Assembly (NCBI GenBank): GCA_030669135.1
Contig: DAOVEE010000102.1
Span: forward strand, 1 to 6,768
DNA length: 6,768 nucleotides
DNA from: Candidatus Bathyarchaeota archaeon
GTDB lineage: Archaea; Thermoproteota; Bathyarchaeia; TCS64
Reading direction: 5' to 3'
Position numbers and translations under genes: made by a program. The notes beneath the pieces are model-generated. The model did not search any database, was not told where the DNA came from, and worked only from the letters and a program-made list of their open reading frames with translations. Positions 5,570-6,768 of the stretch are shown in pieces (the stretch's first letter is position 1; each line of letters begins with the position of its first letter).

Positions 5570-6768
5570 CTAAAATAAGTAGATCACCAGAATCGGTATC
5601 AGGAAGAACACCACCACTACCCACGCCAGTAGACTGTATGCCGCGTTCTGGTTCCGGGTTATCTTCTCGCCTAGCCACTCCGCCGTCCTCACGGGCACGA
5701 ACCTGAGAGGGGATATCAGCCAGATGGTCAAAGCCATGATGTTTAGCAGGACGTGGGCCGAGCCCAAGATCATGCCGACCACGCCGCCCGCGACGTATCC
5801 ATAGATCTGGCTGAGGTCAACCGTCGTCGCCATGTTGCATCCCACAAGATATGGGTACGCTTTCTTCAGGTCCACCACCTTCGTGGCTAGGAACGGGATC
5901 ACGAGAGACGATCCTATGCTGCTGCTGCCCACGAGGAAAGTGATGCCGAAACCCGTGGCGAAGCTCCTGTAGGGGCTTTCGAAAGCTGCCTTCACCTTAT
6001 CCTCCCACTCCATCTCTATGATCTTCTCAAGCCCATTCGTGATCATGCCCATAGTGACGATTATGACGCCGAACCACACGAGGAAAAGTAGCACACCACC
6101 AAACCTGTCGCCCAAGAACCCGACGGCTAACGCCTTCGTGGGCTTAATCAGCGGCTCCTTGATTATTATGTCGATGATGGTCTTGTCGAAGGCTGCGAAA
6201 ACATCCTCCATCTTCAGCACCTCTGTGTAGAAGTTGCCCAGCCTGATGACTGTCGTGCTGATCAATCCTGTTGAGAGTTCTAGGATGAAGAATATGGTGA
6301 TGGTCAGCGCCTCGTAGACGTCGTCGACAATCACCCCTGGGATAGTTTCCTTGAACTCCTTCATGGTCATCCCCCGCTGGACCCCGAAGGCGACTATTGT
6401 GTTTGTCACAGTGGTCCCTATGTTGGCCCCCAGGACCATGGGTACCCCGAACTGTATCGCAGCGTCAAGCGGTAAACCGGTCGCCACCATCCCTGACATG
6501 GAAACCATGGTCGCCGCCACGACGGCGCTGCTACTCTGGACGAGAGCCGTGCTCAGTATCCCCAAGGCAAGCCCCGTCATGGGCGCCGTGTTAGAGGTGA
6601 TCATGCCTAGAATGCTGGTTTGCCACTCCGCGAAGATCAGCTTGAAGCCGCTCTTGACGCCTTCGAGGCTGGCGATGAAGAGATAGATGCTGAGAGCCAA
6701 GTTTAATGCGAGTCGCACCCTGTCGTTCTTCAGGACGGGGACGCCGTCGATGAACGACTCTTTCTCAG
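5570..6768 (-). CDS. Na+/phosphate cotransporter-family (NptA/PF02690) membrane protein, copy 1 (5' end probably outside window)
   Basis: Membrane transporter of the Na/Pi cotransporter family; phosphate with Na+ is the likely substrate. Counting from GTG 6718, half 1 has STALVQSSSAVVAATMV (QSSS 61-64) and GANIGTTVT (97-105); half 2 has TFLVGSSS (GSSS 264-267), GCNMATTVD (293-301) and AHVLLN (321-326). The half-1 HxxxN motif seen in copy 2 is DDVYE here. The ending, from about 360, is strongly hydrophobic. The frame stays open from GTG 6718 to the right edge, and those 16 codons (ending in GVPVLKNDR) use mainly C or G in third place as in real genes. GTG 6718 also lacks a spaced Shine-Dalgarno site or TATA box, so the true start is probably beyond the window. 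Against this, GTG 6718 would give the same distance to QSSS (61 residues) as in copy 2 (62). PhoU-like 1 follows in the same operon. Confidence 0.87.
   Translation of the reverse strand, partial: EKESFIDGVPVLKNDRVRLALNLALSIYLFIASLEGVKSGFKLIFAEWQTSILGMITSNTAPMTGLALGILSTALVQSSSAVVAATMVSMSGMVATGLPLDAAIQFGVPMVLGANIGTTVTNTIVAFGVQRGMTMKEFKETIPGVIVDDVYEALTITIFFILELSTGLISTTVIRLGNFYTEVLKMEDVFAAFDKTIIDIIIKEPLIKPTKALAVGFLGDRFGGVLLFLVWFGVIIVTMGMITNGLEKIIEMEWEDKVKAAFESPYRSFATGFGITFLVGSSSIGSSLVIPFLATKVVDLKKAYPYLVGCNMATTVDLSQIYGYVAGGVVGMILGSAHVLLNIMALTIWLISPLRFVPVRTAEWLGEKITRNQNAAYSLLAWVVVVFFLIPILVIYLF

Noticed and set aside
1..6768. CRISPR array, insertion sequence, tRNA/rRNA or integrase signs.
   Set aside because: No regularly spaced repeats, terminal inverted repeats, transposase motifs or RNA gene structure were seen on either strand.

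Overview
The window looks archaeal. Several start codons are preceded at about 26-35 bases by A/T-rich TATA-like boxes, some genes seem to be leaderless while others have a GGAG-type Shine-Dalgarno site, TTG and GTG starts are common, AGG/AGA arginine and ATA isoleucine codons are frequent, and transcripts appear to end in T-tracts. The presence of an archaeal-type 2-oxoacid:ferredoxin oxidoreductase remnant and a small 2[4Fe-4S] ferredoxin fits an anaerobic, possibly thermophilic archaeon. The exact lineage cannot be read from this sequence.

Left part, plus strand (1-2368): the last 57 codons of an unrecognised gene; a complete amidase-signature hydrolase (282-1733) with the full Lys-Ser-Ser triad; and a small membrane methyltransferase of the isoprenylcysteine/phospholipid methyltransferase type (1772-2368), probably from its own promoter with a leaderless GTG start.

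Middle (2371-2975): on the minus strand, two bases beyond the methyltransferase stop, lies a short broken gene. It holds the N-terminal part of the alpha subunit of a 2-oxoacid:ferredoxin oxidoreductase (KorA type), with a frameshift next to its start and the rest of the gene missing. Divergent from it is an intact 59-residue bacterial-type ferredoxin with its own promoter, an inverted repeat between TATA box and start, and a T-rich terminator. The two have perhaps been partners once.

Right part, minus strand (2980-6768): four genes in the order transporter 1, PhoU-like 1, transporter 2, PhoU-like 2 (reading from the right edge leftwards). Both transporters belong to the Na+/phosphate cotransporter (NptA/PF02690) family and both partners to the DUF47/PhoU-like family. 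The two PhoU-like proteins are about 55% identical by hand alignment, so the pair was probably duplicated as a unit. The two transporters have diverged far more: copy 1 keeps the QSSS signature of the family, while copy 2 has lost it but keeps other family motifs. This duplicated and apparently specialised transporter-regulator cassette is the most interesting part of the window. Transporter 1 runs off the right edge. Between the two pairs is an A/T-rich control region with a perfect 15-base palindrome and a spaced direct repeat.
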